A DNA stretch of 64,000 bases, from positions 117,224 to 181,223 of the forward strand of contig NZ_FOUI01000005.1 of assembly GCF_900114825.1 (NCBI RefSeq), read 5' to 3'. How positions within the stretch are numbered: position 1 is the first letter of the stretch; each line of letters begins with the position of its first letter. Below the pieces are notes generated by a model. It worked only from the letters and a program-made list of their open reading frames with translations. It was not told the DNA's origin and searched no databases. Of the stretch, positions 47,088-58,337 are shown in pieces. This DNA is from Halopseudomonas yangmingensis. Its GTDB lineage: Bacteria; Pseudomonadota; Gammaproteobacteria; Pseudomonadales; Pseudomonadaceae. A program made the position numbers and the translations under genes.

Positions 47088-47112
47088 AAAAAGGCTTGCC
47101 GCAGCAAGCCTT
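47088..47112 (-). terminator. Hairpin with T run between def and fmt
   Basis: On the minus strand AAGGCTTGC and GCAAGCCTT pair around a four-base loop and a short T run follows. It lies between def and fmt in the same direction and could attenuate read-through. Confidence 0.7.
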
Positions 47113-47130
47113 GGAAGTGGGAGGCGCATC

Positions 47131-47643
47131 TCAGGCATTGGCCTGCTGGCGATGGATCTTGTCCAGTTTCTTGCGGATGCGATCGCGCTTCAGATTGGAC
47201 AGGTAATCAACGAACAGTTTGCCGTTGAGGTGATCGCACTCATGCTGGATACACACCGCCAGCAACCCCTCCAGATCGCGCTCGAAGGGCTGGCCGTCGC
47301 GCCCCAGCGCGCGCACCCGCACCCGTTCAGGACGGGTGACCGTTTCGTAGAAGCCGGGAACCGACAGGCAACCCTCCTGCATCTGCTCGAGGTCATCGGT
47401 GAGCGGCTGCAGTTCCGGGTTGATGAATACCAGCGGTTCACTCTTGTCTTCTGAAATGTCGATCACAATCACGCGTTCGTGTACATTCACCTGGGTTGCC
47501 GCCAGGCCGATGCCCGGCGCGTCGTACATGGTCTCGAACATGTCGTCGACCAGCCTGCGAATGCGCTCGTCCACTTCGGCCACCGGTTTGGCGATGGTGC
47601 GCAGGCGTGGATCGGGAAATTCGAGAATATTCAGAATGGCCAT
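47131..47643 (-). CDS. def: Peptide deformylase
   Basis: A 170-residue metalloenzyme with the three family motifs [18 protein letters not shown] and QHECDHLNG, providing Cys and two His ligands plus the catalytic Glu. It removes the formyl group from nascent proteins. The start ATG 47643 gives [14 protein letters not shown] as in relatives; the in-frame GTG 47655 is less likely. Confidence 0.96.
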   Translation of the reverse strand: MAILNILEFPDPRLRTIAKPVAEVDERIRRLVDDMFETMYDAPGIGLAATQVNVHERVIVIDISEDKSEPLVFINPELQPLTDDLEQMQEGCLSVPGFYETVTRPERVRVRALGRDGQPFERDLEGLLAVCIQHECDHLNGKLFVDYLSNLKRDRIRKKLDKIHRQQANA

Positions 47644-47786
47644 GTCGGTTTGCACTGCACCTGTGGATCAAATCCAAGTTGTGCTGCTAAGATGATGAGC
47701 AGCCTGGAATTACAAAGCGGGTCTGCTGTCGTGGCGCATGCCGTCAGACCTGAGACGCTGGCCTCTATAATAAAGGGATTCATGTC

Positions 47787-48812
47787 ATGAGGAAAACACT
47801 AGTCGGCTTGCTGATGCTCTCCATGAGCATTTTTGCCCAAGCCCAGGACGCGGTATTCAAGGACAACCATCCGGAGCGTTACGAGGTGGTCAGGGGTGAC
47901 ACCCTCTGGGACATCGCCGGCAGGTTCCTCAGTCTGCCATGGAAGTGGCCGGAAATCTGGCATGCCAATCCGCAGATCGCCAACCCCCACCTGATCTATC
48001 CCGGCGACATCATCTCGCTGGTCTATATCGATGGGCAGCCACGCTTGACCGTCAACCGTGGCCAGGGTGGCACCATCCGCCTGTCGCCAACCGTACGCAG
48101 CACGCCGGTTGCCGAAGCCATCCCGACCATTCCGCTGGAAGCCATCAATGCTTTTCTGCGCGCAGGCCGTATCTTTGAATCCCCTGCCGAGCTGGAAGGT
48201 GCGCCCTACATCATTGGTGGTCAGGCCGAGAGCGTGATTGCCGGTGCCGGCAACCGTGTCTATGCCCGTGGCGAAGTGACTGACGATCAGAAAGTGTTTG
48301 CGGTATACCGCCGTGGCAAGAGCTACAGCGATCCGGTCACCGGGGAGTTCCTTGGTCTGCATGCCGATGAGATTGGTCAGTCCACCGTGGTGGCCCATGA
48401 GCGCGATATCGCTACGCTGGTGATCAACCGCTCCAATGAGGAAGTCCGGGTGGGTGACCGCCTGCTGGAAACCGAAGAGCGTGCAGTCAATTCGACCTTC
48501 TTCCCCAGTGATCCTGATCGCGAGATTGATGGCCTGATTCTCGATGTGCCGCGTGGCGTGAAGCAGATCGGCCAGTTCGATGTGGTGATCATCAACAAAG
48601 GTAGCCGCGACGGTCTGGTAGAGGGCAGCGTGCTGGCCATCTTCAAGGCTGGCGAGGTGGTGCGTGACCGCATTAGTAACGAGAGTGTGCGCCTGCCCGA
48701 CGAGCGTGCCGGCCTGCTGATGGTGTTCCGTCCCTACGAACGCATGAGCTACGGCATCGTACTGAATGCCACCCGTCAGATGGCGGCCATGGATCGCGTA
48801 CGCAATCCCTGA
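47787..48812 (+). CDS. LysM-domain exported protein
   Basis: A 341-residue protein with a signal peptide (MRKTLVGLLMLSMSIFAQA, cleaved before QDAV) and a LysM domain at about 32-82 (YEVVRGDTLWDIAGRF, YPGDIISLVYIDG) that likely binds peptidoglycan. The remaining 250 residues hold no recognised catalytic motif. It is transcribed away from def and lies next to dprA, the same order as in P. aeruginosa. Confidence 0.88.
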   Translation: MRKTLVGLLMLSMSIFAQAQDAVFKDNHPERYEVVRGDTLWDIAGRFLSLPWKWPEIWHANPQIANPHLIYPGDIISLVYIDGQPRLTVNRGQGGTIRLSPTVRSTPVAEAIPTIPLEAINAFLRAGRIFESPAELEGAPYIIGGQAESVIAGAGNRVYARGEVTDDQKVFAVYRRGKSYSDPVTGEFLGLHADEIGQSTVVAHERDIATLVINRSNEEVRVGDRLLETEERAVNSTFFPSDPDREIDGLILDVPRGVKQIGQFDVVIINKGSRDGLVEGSVLAIFKAGEVVRDRISNESVRLPDERAGLLMVFRPYERMSYGIVLNATRQMAAMDRVRNP

Positions 48813-48834
48813 GCCTGTCCCTTTGCAAGGACCG

Positions 48835-48862
48835 ACCGGCAGCCATGTGGCTGCCGGTTTCA
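48835..48862 (+). terminator. Terminator after the LysM gene
   Basis: ACCGGCAGCC and GGCTGCCGGT form a perfect 10-bp stem with an ATGT loop; a short T-rich tail (TTTCATTT) follows. Confidence 0.8.
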
Positions 48863-48896
48863 TTTCGCCGCCGCTGGCGGCCGATCAGGATGATCG

Positions 48897-49934
48897 ATGC
48901 CTTTCTCTGCCACTTCGCAACGCCTTGAGCGACTGACCCTGAGCCTGCTGGATCCCGCGCAGCGGCGCCAGTTGGGTGCCCCTGCCGGCCTGTTCGCCAC
49001 CAGCCTGCCATCGCTCTCAGACCTGCACCGCCAGGATCCGCCGCTGCAACAGCGTCTGCAGCAGACCCTCGATTGGCTGCGGGCAGATGATTGCCACCTG
49101 CTGCTGCCTGAGGACCCCGATTACCCATCTGCGCTGGCGGCGATTGCCGATCCACCGGCCCAGCTGTATGTGCAGGGCAATTTGCAATTGCTGCAGGACC
49201 CGCAACTGGCCATGGTTGGTACCCGGCATCCGACTCCACGGGGTGCGGCTACAGCTCGCGAGTTTGCCCGGGCTTTCAGTCAGGCCGGCTTGTGCATTAC
49301 CAGCGGCATGGCGCTGGGGGTGGATGCGGCCTGCCATCAGGGCGCGCTGGATGTATCGGCGCCAACTGTGGCGGTGTGGGGCACCGGGTTGCTCAACTGC
49401 TACCCGCGCCGGCACCAGAAACTGGCCCGGCAGATTGTCGAGTGCGGCGGTGCGCTGGTCAGCGAGGTGCCCTTGCAGACGGCGGCGCATCCGGGGGTGT
49501 TTCCCCGCCGAAATCGGATTATCAGTGGTCTGAGTCTGGGTTGCCTGGTGGTCGAGGCGAGTCTCGACAGCGGTTCGTTGATCACTGCGCGGCTGGCGTT
49601 GGAGCAGAACCGTGAGGTCTTTGCCATGCCCGGGTCGATCCACAATCCGATGGCGCGTGGTTGCCACCAGTTGCTGCGTGAGGGGGCGCAACTGGTGGAG
49701 TGCGTGGCGGATGTGTTGCAGTGTCTGCGGCTGCCGTTGCAGCAGGCATTGCAGCAGGACAGCGCCCCTGCCCCGGCCGATCCGCTGCTGGCCTGGCTGG
49801 ACTGCGCGCCGGTCAGCGCTGACTGGCTGAGTACCCGGAGTGGCCTGCCGATCGAGCAGGTGCTGCAGCGCTTGCTGCAACTCGAGCTGGACGGGCTGGT
49901 GCAGTCGCTGGCGGGTGGTTACTGCCGGCGCTGA
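48897..49934 (+). CDS. dprA: DNA-processing protein DprA (Smf)
   Basis: A 345-residue protein with the Rossmann-like DprA core: MVGTRHPTPRG, CITSGMALGVDAACHQGAL, GTGLLNCYPRRHQ, and FPRRNRIISGLSLGCLVVEAS. A C-terminal winged-helix part follows (about 285-345). It loads RecA on incoming single strands during natural transformation. Followed by an inverted-repeat element before tsaC. Confidence 0.94.
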   Translation: MPFSATSQRLERLTLSLLDPAQRRQLGAPAGLFATSLPSLSDLHRQDPPLQQRLQQTLDWLRADDCHLLLPEDPDYPSALAAIADPPAQLYVQGNLQLLQDPQLAMVGTRHPTPRGAATAREFARAFSQAGLCITSGMALGVDAACHQGALDVSAPTVAVWGTGLLNCYPRRHQKLARQIVECGGALVSEVPLQTAAHPGVFPRRNRIISGLSLGCLVVEASLDSGSLITARLALEQNREVFAMPGSIHNPMARGCHQLLREGAQLVECVADVLQCLRLPLQQALQQDSAPAPADPLLAWLDCAPVSADWLSTRSGLPIEQVLQRLLQLELDGLVQSLAGGYCRR

Positions 49935-49963
49935 GTGAATAGCATCGTTCAATCTTTGCGGGT

Positions 49964-50075
49964 AGCTCGATGGCCAAGGAGCGGTTCTGGACCGTGCCCA
50001 GCCAGGGATGGCTGGGCGCGAGCCTACAGGGACGTACTTGCGGCGTGTCCAGCACCGCCCCTTGGCCATCGAGCT
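49964..50075. repeat. 112-bp imperfect inverted-repeat element
   Basis: The 29-base arms 49964-49992 and 50047-50075 match as inverted repeats at 27 of 29 positions; the outer 16 bases (AGCTCGATGGCCAAGG) are perfect. A second hairpin is inside (GCCCAGCCA at 49996-50004 with TGGCTGGGC at 50009-50017). It codes for nothing and has no T tail. It looks like a mobile or dispersed intergenic repeat of the REP/MITE type; the copy number cannot be seen here. Confidence 0.75.
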
Positions 50076-50194
50076 TGCTCAGCTTTGGGTGTTTAGCCTC
50101 TCAGTGTTGCAACCGGTAACCACGACAGCGACAGTCGCTGACGGACTGGCTAAGATGGGCGCCGGTCCGGTCAAGTGCATGCGAGGAATCAGCA

Positions 50195-51695
<1,501 letters not shown>

Positions 51696-51696
<1 letters not shown>

Positions 51697-52514
51697 TGGA
51701 TCGCTATGCAGTCATCGGCAATCCGGTCGGCCACAGCAAGTCGCCCTTGATTCACCGGCTGTTTGCCGAACAGACCGGGCAGCAGATCAGCTACGAGGCA
51801 CTGCTGGCGCCGCTGGATGATTTTGCCGGGACCCTGCACGGCTTTCTGCGCGACGGTCAGGGTGCCAATGTGACTGTGCCGTTCAAGGAGCAGGCCTGGG
51901 CGCTGGTTGACCAGCGCAGTGCTGAGGCCGAGGCCGCCGGTGCGGTGAATACCGTGATGCGGCTGGCGGATGGCCGCCTGTTCGGTGACAACACCGATGG
52001 CCGCGGGCTGCTGCAGGATCTGCAGGTGAACCAGCGGATCGCCCTGCGCGGCCTGCGCGTGCTGCTGCTGGGTGCCGGTGGCGCCGCACGCGGGGCGATT
52101 CGGCCATTGTTGCAGGCACAGCCGGCGCAGCTCTGCGTGGTCAACCGCACGGTGGCCAGGGCAGAACAGCTGGCCGCACAGTTTGTCGGGCAGGGGCCGA
52201 TCAGTGCCGCCGGCTTTGACTGGATCGAGGAGCCGGTGGACCTGATCATCAATGCCACCTCCGCCAGCCTGGGCGGTGAGGTCCCGGGGATCTCGGCAAA
52301 GCTGATCGAGCCAGGCCACACCCTGTGTTACGACATGATGTACGGCCACGAGGCGACCGCCTTCAACCGCTGGGCGGCGGATCAGGGTGCGGCGCGCTGC
52401 ATCGACGGGCTGGGCATGCTGATCGAGCAGGCCGCTGAGGCTTTTGCACTGTGGCGCGGGATAAGACCACAAACAGCGTCTATATTGCGTAAATTACGCA
52501 CCAGCAGTGCGTAA
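51696..52514 (+). CDS. aroE: Shikimate dehydrogenase (NADP+)
   Basis: A 272-residue enzyme with the substrate-binding [10 protein letters not shown] motif, catalytic Lys in NVTVPFKEQ, and the NADP-binding GAGGAARG and NRTVAR motifs. It reduces 3-dehydroshikimate. Its ATG overlaps the hemF stop (TGATG). Confidence 0.96.
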
Positions 52515-52588
52515 TGGCCAAGTGCTGGCTGACAGGTACTCTGATTGGCTGCATACTTTGACGGGTATCTTTCCAGTTCTTTCAACCG

Positions 52589-55500
52589 GTGATTATCGCA
52601 TCCATGCCAGAACCGATTTCGACAGTCAAAGCCTCTGCAAGACGTCACAATCGTCACTGGCTGATTTTCTGGGTGGTGTTGCTGGGTGGTCTGCTGGTGG
52701 CTACCAGCATTGTCTATACGGTGTTCCGCCTGACCCAGAACAGTCAGCAGGCGCAGTTTGAAACCCGCGTTGCCTCGCATGCCAACAGCCTCAACCGCTA
52801 TCTTGATCAGGCCTTTGGCGCCACCCGGCAACTGGCAGCGATAGTCCGTGAATCAGGCGGTGTGGTCGAGGACTTTGATGGCCTGGCCCAGGATATCGCC
52901 AATGAATATGGCAGCTTTGACCTGATTTCCCTGTCGCCTGGCGGCGTGCTGCAGTACGTTTGGCCGCGCCAGGTGTTTGCCGGGGTAATAGGCACTGATC
53001 ACTTCAATAATCCGGTCCAGCGTGACGATGCCTACCTGGCACTGCACAACAAAAGCCTGACCGTTACCGGTCCCTTCTACCTGGAACGGGGTGATCGCGG
53101 CGCTTCGGCCCGGTTGCCCATATTTCTCAGCGACGAGCACGGGTACGAACGTTTTTGGGGATTTGCCAGCGTCATGCTCAGGCTCGATCTGCTGGCGGCA
53201 CAACCGGAGTTGCGTGCCTTGCTGGAGGCTGGACATCAGTACCGCCTGTTGCGGCGCAATCCGCATAATGGCGGCCTGGATCTGATCGTAGAGTCAACGT
53301 CGCGTCCCTTTATTGCCACTTACCAGCGCACGCTGCAATTGCCCAACAATGAATGGCTGTTGCAGGTTGAGCGTCCGTCGCGTTTGGAGGGCCTGCCCGG
53401 GCTGCTGTTGATGGCCCTGCTGGCGCTGTTGTTCTGTGTGCTGGCAGCCAGCCTGGTCAGGGTGCTGCTGGTGGTGCGCGATAACCGTCGGGACCTGGAG
53501 CATCAGGTGATCGAGCGTACCCGGCAGATCAATGAGGCGCGCAATGACCTGATGAGTGTTATCAGCGCCATCCCCGACCTGTTGTTTGAGATGGACGAAG
53601 AGGGGCGATATCTGCAGTTCTTCTCCTTGCATGAAGATCGTCTGGAATTGCCCTTTGAGCAGCTGCAGGGGCGTTGTGTCAGCGAGGTCATGCCAGCCGA
53701 TCAGGCCGCTCTGGTGCTGTCTGCATTGCGCGAAGCAGCACATGGAGGCCTGTCAATGGGACGGCAGTTCTCTATCGGTGAGCGCCGCTTCGAATTGTCG
53801 GTGGCGCGCAAGCCATCCCTTAACGATGGCCCGGCGCGACTGGTTGTTCTGTCCAGGGATATCACCGAGCGCATGCGTGCGGAATTGCAGGTACGCCAGT
53901 CGTTACAGCGTTATCGCAGCTTTATCGAGGCCAGCAATACCGGAGCCTGGGAGTTCGATATCGAGCGTAACCGACTGGATTGCAGCCCGGAATATTTTTA
54001 TATGCTGGGCATGGACCCGCGAAATCTGTCCCTGCGTGCTCCAGCCGGCAGCCTTGATGTATGGACCGAGCTGATGCATCCCGATGACCGCGATATGGCC
54101 AAAGAATGCTTCCAGAGCTATGTGCGCGAACGCCCAGAGAGCCTTTACGAGATCAAGTTTCGCCTGCGGCATGTCGAGCGGGGATGGATCTGGATTCTGT
54201 CTCGCGGGCGATTGTTGTGTGACGCAGATGGTGGGACGACCGGTCGTATTGTCGGTACCCATATCGATATTGATGACTATGTTCGGGCTGATGAGCAGTT
54301 GCGTCTGACTGCACGCATCTTCGAGCAGAGCAATGAAGGCTACATGGTCACAAATGCTGACCAGCGTATCCTGATGGTTAACCCCGGATTCGAGCGGATT
54401 ACCGGTTATAGCGCCGAGGAGGCTATTGGTCAGACACCGCGTATGCTTTCATCGGGGCGGCACGATGCAACCTTCTATCGGGACATGTGGGAAGCCCTGC
54501 AGCGTGACGGCCGCTGGCAGGGTGAAGTATGGAACCGCCGCAAGGATGGCAGTATCTATCCCGAGTGGCTGGTCATCAGCCAGGTGCTGGATACAGCCGG
54601 CATGCTGACCAATTATGTTGCCGTGATTACCGATATCAGTCAGCGCAAGCAGGCACAGGAGCAGATACACCGACTGGCCAATTATGATGCGCTGACCGGC
54701 CTGCCCAATCGGGTGCTGTTTGATGACCGGGCAACTCTGGCCCTGAGCATGGCGCAGCGGGGCGACCATTCGCTGGCCCTGCTGTTCCTCGACCTGGATA
54801 ACTTCAAGAACATCAACGAATCCCTTGGCCATGCAACTGGCGATGCCTTGCTGGTGGCGTTTGCCAAGCGGTTGCAAGACCTGTTACGTGATGAGGATAC
54901 CCTGTCACGTACCGGCGGCGACGAGTTCATTCTGTTGTTGCCTGATGCCGATGCGGATGTCGCAACGCATGTGGCTCAGCGCATTCTGGATGCTGTGGCC
55001 AGCCCGCTGCATGTGGAAGGCCACGAGCTGACCGTCACCGCATCCATCGGTATCGCCCTGTACCCCGAAGATGCCGAAGATCTGGCCGGTTTGCGCAGCA
55101 ATGCCGACATCGCCATGTACCGCGCCAAGCAGCAGGGACGCAACAGCTTCAGTCTGTATACACCGGGCCTGCAGGCCTACTACCAGCGTGCCCTGCAGTT
55201 GGAGAATGCCTTGCGCCGGGCTCTTGAGCTGGGGCAGTTGAGTCTGCATTACCAGCCACAGCACGATCTGCACAGTGGCGCACTGGTGGGCGCTGAAGCA
55301 CTGTTGCGCTGGCAGCATCCCGAATTTGGCCCGGTGTCCCCTGCGGAGTTCATTCCGCTGGCAGAAAACAGCGGCCTGATAGTGCCAATCGGTGACTGGG
55401 TGTTGTCAGAGGCGGTACGCCAGCTGGCCGAGTGGCGCGCGAGCGGTTGGGACTTGAGTGTGGCGGTCAACCTGTCGGGTGTGCAGTTTATGGATCTGGG

Positions 55501-55972
55501 CCTGGTTGAACGGATCCGGCAGTTGTTGCAACAGCATGGCGTGCCTGCATCAGCGCTGGAGCTTGAGCTGACGGAAACCATCACCATGCAGGATCCGGCA
55601 CTGGCGGTGACGGTGATGGACAGTCTGCATGGTCTGGGGCTGAGTGTTGCCCTGGATGATTTTGGTACCGGCTACTCGTCCATGAGCTATCTTAAACGCT
55701 TCAAGCTGGACAAGTTGAAGATCGACCAGTCTTTCGTGCGTGAGATGCATCCGGGCAGCGATGATGCGGCGATAGTGCAGGCAACCATTGGGTTGGCACA
55801 GAGTCTTGGAATGCAGACCCTGGCTGAGGGCGTGGAGACAGAGCAGCAGCGGGACTTCCTGCGTGATTGTGGTTGCCAGTTGGCCCAGGGATATCTGCTC
55901 AGCCGGCCGCTGCCGGCTGAGGCGTTTGCCCGCTACTTGCAAGGTTGCGGCCAACCGATAGCGGCCGGCTGA
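52589..55972 (+). CDS. CHASE-PAS-PAS-PAS-GGDEF-EAL membrane protein
   Basis: A 1127-residue protein: membrane helix (about 25-45), periplasmic CHASE-like domain (about 50-265), second helix (about 268-290), then three PAS regions (starting about 325, 445 and 575; the last has GYMVTNADQRILMVNPGFERITGYS), GGDEF domain (RTGGDEF about 774 with RDED inhibitory site before it) and EAL domain (AEALLRW about 901, LDDFGTGYSS, LKIDQSFV). All catalytic motifs are intact, so cyclase and phosphodiesterase are both possible. It begins at GTG 52589, or ATG 52604 five codons later. Confidence 0.92.
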   Translation: MIIASMPEPISTVKASARRHNRHWLIFWVVLLGGLLVATSIVYTVFRLTQNSQQAQFETRVASHANSLNRYLDQAFGATRQLAAIVRESGGVVEDFDGLAQDIANEYGSFDLISLSPGGVLQYVWPRQVFAGVIGTDHFNNPVQRDDAYLALHNKSLTVTGPFYLERGDRGASARLPIFLSDEHGYERFWGFASVMLRLDLLAAQPELRALLEAGHQYRLLRRNPHNGGLDLIVESTSRPFIATYQRTLQLPNNEWLLQVERPSRLEGLPGLLLMALLALLFCVLAASLVRVLLVVRDNRRDLEHQVIERTRQINEARNDLMSVISAIPDLLFEMDEEGRYLQFFSLHEDRLELPFEQLQGRCVSEVMPADQAALVLSALREAAHGGLSMGRQFSIGERRFELSVARKPSLNDGPARLVVLSRDITERMRAELQVRQSLQRYRSFIEASNTGAWEFDIERNRLDCSPEYFYMLGMDPRNLSLRAPAGSLDVWTELMHPDDRDMAKECFQSYVRERPESLYEIKFRLRHVERGWIWILSRGRLLCDADGGTTGRIVGTHIDIDDYVRADEQLRLTARIFEQSNEGYMVTNADQRILMVNPGFERITGYSAEEAIGQTPRMLSSGRHDATFYRDMWEALQRDGRWQGEVWNRRKDGSIYPEWLVISQVLDTAGMLTNYVAVITDISQRKQAQEQIHRLANYDALTGLPNRVLFDDRATLALSMAQRGDHSLALLFLDLDNFKNINESLGHATGDALLVAFAKRLQDLLRDEDTLSRTGGDEFILLLPDADADVATHVAQRILDAVASPLHVEGHELTVTASIGIALYPEDAEDLAGLRSNADIAMYRAKQQGRNSFSLYTPGLQAYYQRALQLENALRRALELGQLSLHYQPQHDLHSGALVGAEALLRWQHPEFGPVSPAEFIPLAENSGLIVPIGDWVLSEAVRQLAEWRASGWDLSVAVNLSGVQFMDLGLVERIRQLLQQHGVPASALELELTETITMQDPALAVTVMDSLHGLGLSVALDDFGTGYSSMSYLKRFKLDKLKIDQSFVREMHPGSDDAAIVQATIGLAQSLGMQTLAEGVETEQQRDFLRDCGCQLAQGYLLSRPLPAEAFARYLQGCGQPIAAG

Positions 55973-56024
55973 ATCCTGCTGCGACCAGAGGTCGCGGTGT
56001 TTGACGGCGTTATGCCATAACCGT

Positions 56025-56038
56025 TTGATATGGATCAA
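56025..56038. promoter_or_regulatory. ANR/FNR box upstream of the chemoreceptor gene 56134
   Basis: TTGATATGGATCAA matches TTGAT-N4-ATCAA at all ten conserved bases and lies about 100 bases before the start codon. This fits activation by the oxygen-sensing regulator ANR. Confidence 0.8.
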
Positions 56039-56133
56039 GGCGAGCATCAGGAGCCTGACTGATCCTGTCAGACATTCGGCGCCATCTTTCCGAACATGAT
56101 TGGCGTCACTACCCGTTCCCACAGGTAATCACC

Positions 56134-58155
56134 ATGAAAGCCCTGTTTGCCCCCGCCACGTTGCTGATGAATCGAATGATTTACCCGGTCAAGTTCGCCC
56201 TGCTTGGCGTGCTGGCGTTTATTGCCTTTGCCAGTTTGATGCTGGCGTTGGCCGGGCAGTTGAACAGCACAATCCAGCGGGCGGAAAGCCAGATGCGCGG
56301 CGGCGAGCTGATGCACCCGGTGGCGCGCATGATCGAGCTGACCCAGCAGCATCGCGGACTGTCGTCCATGGTGCTGGGCGGCAATCAGGACGCCAGCGGA
56401 CGTCGTGCTGAGCGCGAAGCCGAAGTGCAGCGTGCGCTGGAACGGGTAGCGTCAGAGCTGGACGAGACGCAACGTAACAGCAATCTGTGGCGGCAGATTG
56501 GCAGTGAGTGGTCGTCCTTGCGTGCCAATGGCATGCAGGCCAGCCGTAGTGAGAACTTTGCCCGGCATACCGCACTGATTGGTGTGATGCTGCACTGGCA
56601 GGGCGAGCTGTCCGATCAATACGGACTGAGCTTTGCACCCGAGGCAGGCAGTTTTTACCTGATGAATGCGGCGGTGAACCGGCTGCCGATGATGCTTGAG
56701 TATTTTGGCCAGTTGCGCGCTCGCGGGTCTGGCGTATTGGCCCAGGGGGCGCTGGATACCGAGGCGCGACTGGCGCTTGCGGTGCTGAACGAAGAAATTG
56801 GCAGAGGCTTGCGGCTGGTCGAGCGCGATCTGCTCAAGGTGGCCGCGGTGCGGCCGGAATTGGCGACAGCCCTGAACAGTGCCGTACGTGAAATGCACGC
56901 CAAGGCTCGCGAGGTTGATCAGGTAGTGCAGGCCATAGTGATGCAGGACAATCTGCGGGTAATGCCGGCCCAGCAGTTTTTCGAACTGACCACTGCAGGC
57001 ATCGCCATCGGTTACAGCCAGGTCTATGAAGTGCTGCTGCCAACGCTGGATACGCTGCTGCAACAGCGACGTGACGAGGCGCGCAACACCTTGCACCTGA
57101 ACATTCTGGTGCTCGGTGTCGCGTTACTGATCATCGGCTATTTGTCAGTTGGAGCCTACCTGTCGGTAATGGGCAGCATTCGCAGCTTGCGACATGGCAG
57201 CCAGCAGCTGGCTGCCGGTGATTTACGCACGCATATCAATCTTGATGCCAGTGACGAGTTGCGTTACGTCGCTAGCAGTTTCAATGAAATGGCCGACAGC
57301 ATGCGCGGCCTGATTGGCAGCATCAAGCACAACGCCTTCCAGGTGGCCGACTCGGCAGGCGATCTGGCCGCCGCCTCGGGGCAGATTCACGTTTCCTCCC
57401 AGCGCCAGACCGATGCGGCGTCCAGCATGGCCGCTGCGGTTGAGCAGATGACCGTGGGTATCGAACATATCGCCCGCAGTGCCAACGAAGCCGATGGGCT
57501 GGCGCGGCATTCTGGCGAGCTGTCCGATCGTGGTGGCCAGATCGTTGCCGCGGTGGTCGAGCAGATCAGCGAGATTGCCGCCGAATCACAGCGTTCGGCA
57601 CGTACTATCGAAGAGCTTGGTGAGCGTTCATCACAGATCTCGGCAATTGTTGATGTAATCGGCGATATTGCTGCGCAAACCAATCTGCTGGCATTGAATG
57701 CCGCGATTGAAGCGGCGCGCGCCGGTGAGGCGGGCCGTGGCTTTGCGGTGGTGGCTGACGAGGTGCGCAAGCTGGCCGAGCGCACCGCCAACTCAACACG
57801 CGAAATCACCGATATGGTTGGCCTGATTCTGGAAGGCTCGCAGCAGGCGGTGACGCGCATGGAGCAAGGTGTCGAGCGGGTCAATCAGGGTGTTGAGCGC
57901 GCCCGTGAAGCGGGTGATGCCATGCAATTGATTCGTGACGGCGCGGAAAAGGTGCTGAGTACAGTGGCGGAAATTTCCCACGCACTCAGTGAGCAAAGCA
58001 CCGCCTCAAACGAAATTGCCCAGCAAGTCGAGACCATCGCCAATATGGCCCGTGAAAACGGCGATGCGGTGGGCGCCAACCACCAGACCGCCAATCGTCT
58101 GGGTGAGCTGGCAGATACCTTGCAGCAGAAGATCAGCCACTTCACAACAGACTGA
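56134..58155 (+). CDS. Methyl-accepting chemotaxis protein (helical sensor, HAMP, MA domain)
   Basis: A 673-residue receptor with a first membrane helix (about 20-42), a periplasmic all-helical region of about 280 residues ([11 protein letters not shown] near its start resembles the NIT nitrate-sensing family), a second helix (about 322-345), HAMP (about 346-400) and a signalling domain with the hairpin tip [28 protein letters not shown] divided over 575-610. A C-terminal pentapeptide for CheR/CheB is absent. An ANR box precedes the gene and a terminator follows it. Confidence 0.88.
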   Translation: MKALFAPATLLMNRMIYPVKFALLGVLAFIAFASLMLALAGQLNSTIQRAESQMRGGELMHPVARMIELTQQHRGLSSMVLGGNQDASGRRAEREAEVQRALERVASELDETQRNSNLWRQIGSEWSSLRANGMQASRSENFARHTALIGVMLHWQGELSDQYGLSFAPEAGSFYLMNAAVNRLPMMLEYFGQLRARGSGVLAQGALDTEARLALAVLNEEIGRGLRLVERDLLKVAAVRPELATALNSAVREMHAKAREVDQVVQAIVMQDNLRVMPAQQFFELTTAGIAIGYSQVYEVLLPTLDTLLQQRRDEARNTLHLNILVLGVALLIIGYLSVGAYLSVMGSIRSLRHGSQQLAAGDLRTHINLDASDELRYVASSFNEMADSMRGLIGSIKHNAFQVADSAGDLAAASGQIHVSSQRQTDAASSMAAAVEQMTVGIEHIARSANEADGLARHSGELSDRGGQIVAAVVEQISEIAAESQRSARTIEELGERSSQISAIVDVIGDIAAQTNLLALNAAIEAARAGEAGRGFAVVADEVRKLAERTANSTREITDMVGLILEGSQQAVTRMEQGVERVNQGVERAREAGDAMQLIRDGAEKVLSTVAEISHALSEQSTASNEIAQQVETIANMARENGDAVGANHQTANRLGELADTLQQKISHFTTD

Positions 58156-58178
58156 GTCTGCAGCTGTTCCATAGATCC

Positions 58179-58204
58179 AGACCCGGCGAATGCCGGGTCT
58201 TTTC
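58179..58204 (+). terminator. Terminator after the chemoreceptor gene
   Basis: AGACCCGGC and GCCGGGTCT form a perfect 9-bp stem with a GAAT loop, followed by TTTTCGTTTT. Confidence 0.9.
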
Positions 58205-58214
58205 GTTTTGCCAC

Positions 58215-58228
58215 TTGATTTTGATCAA
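58215..58228. promoter_or_regulatory. ANR/FNR box upstream of the Aer-type gene
   Basis: TTGATTTTGATCAA is a perfect ten-of-ten match to TTGAT-N4-ATCAA, about 110 bases before the GTG at 58338 and just after the terminator of the previous gene. Confidence 0.85.
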
Positions 58229-58337
58229 GGTAATGGCGGAAAGCCGTCAATAGACTGGGCTGCGCTTTAGTAAAAACACCATATTTGACGCTTATTCTCA
58301 GGCTTTATCTGGTAGAGGGTGTCTTGAGGAGTCAGTC

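Noticed and set aside
47766..47771. Perfect TATAAT before the LysM gene
   Set aside because: It would start transcription at about 47778, after the AAGGG ribosome site, and no -35 is seen at the right distance.
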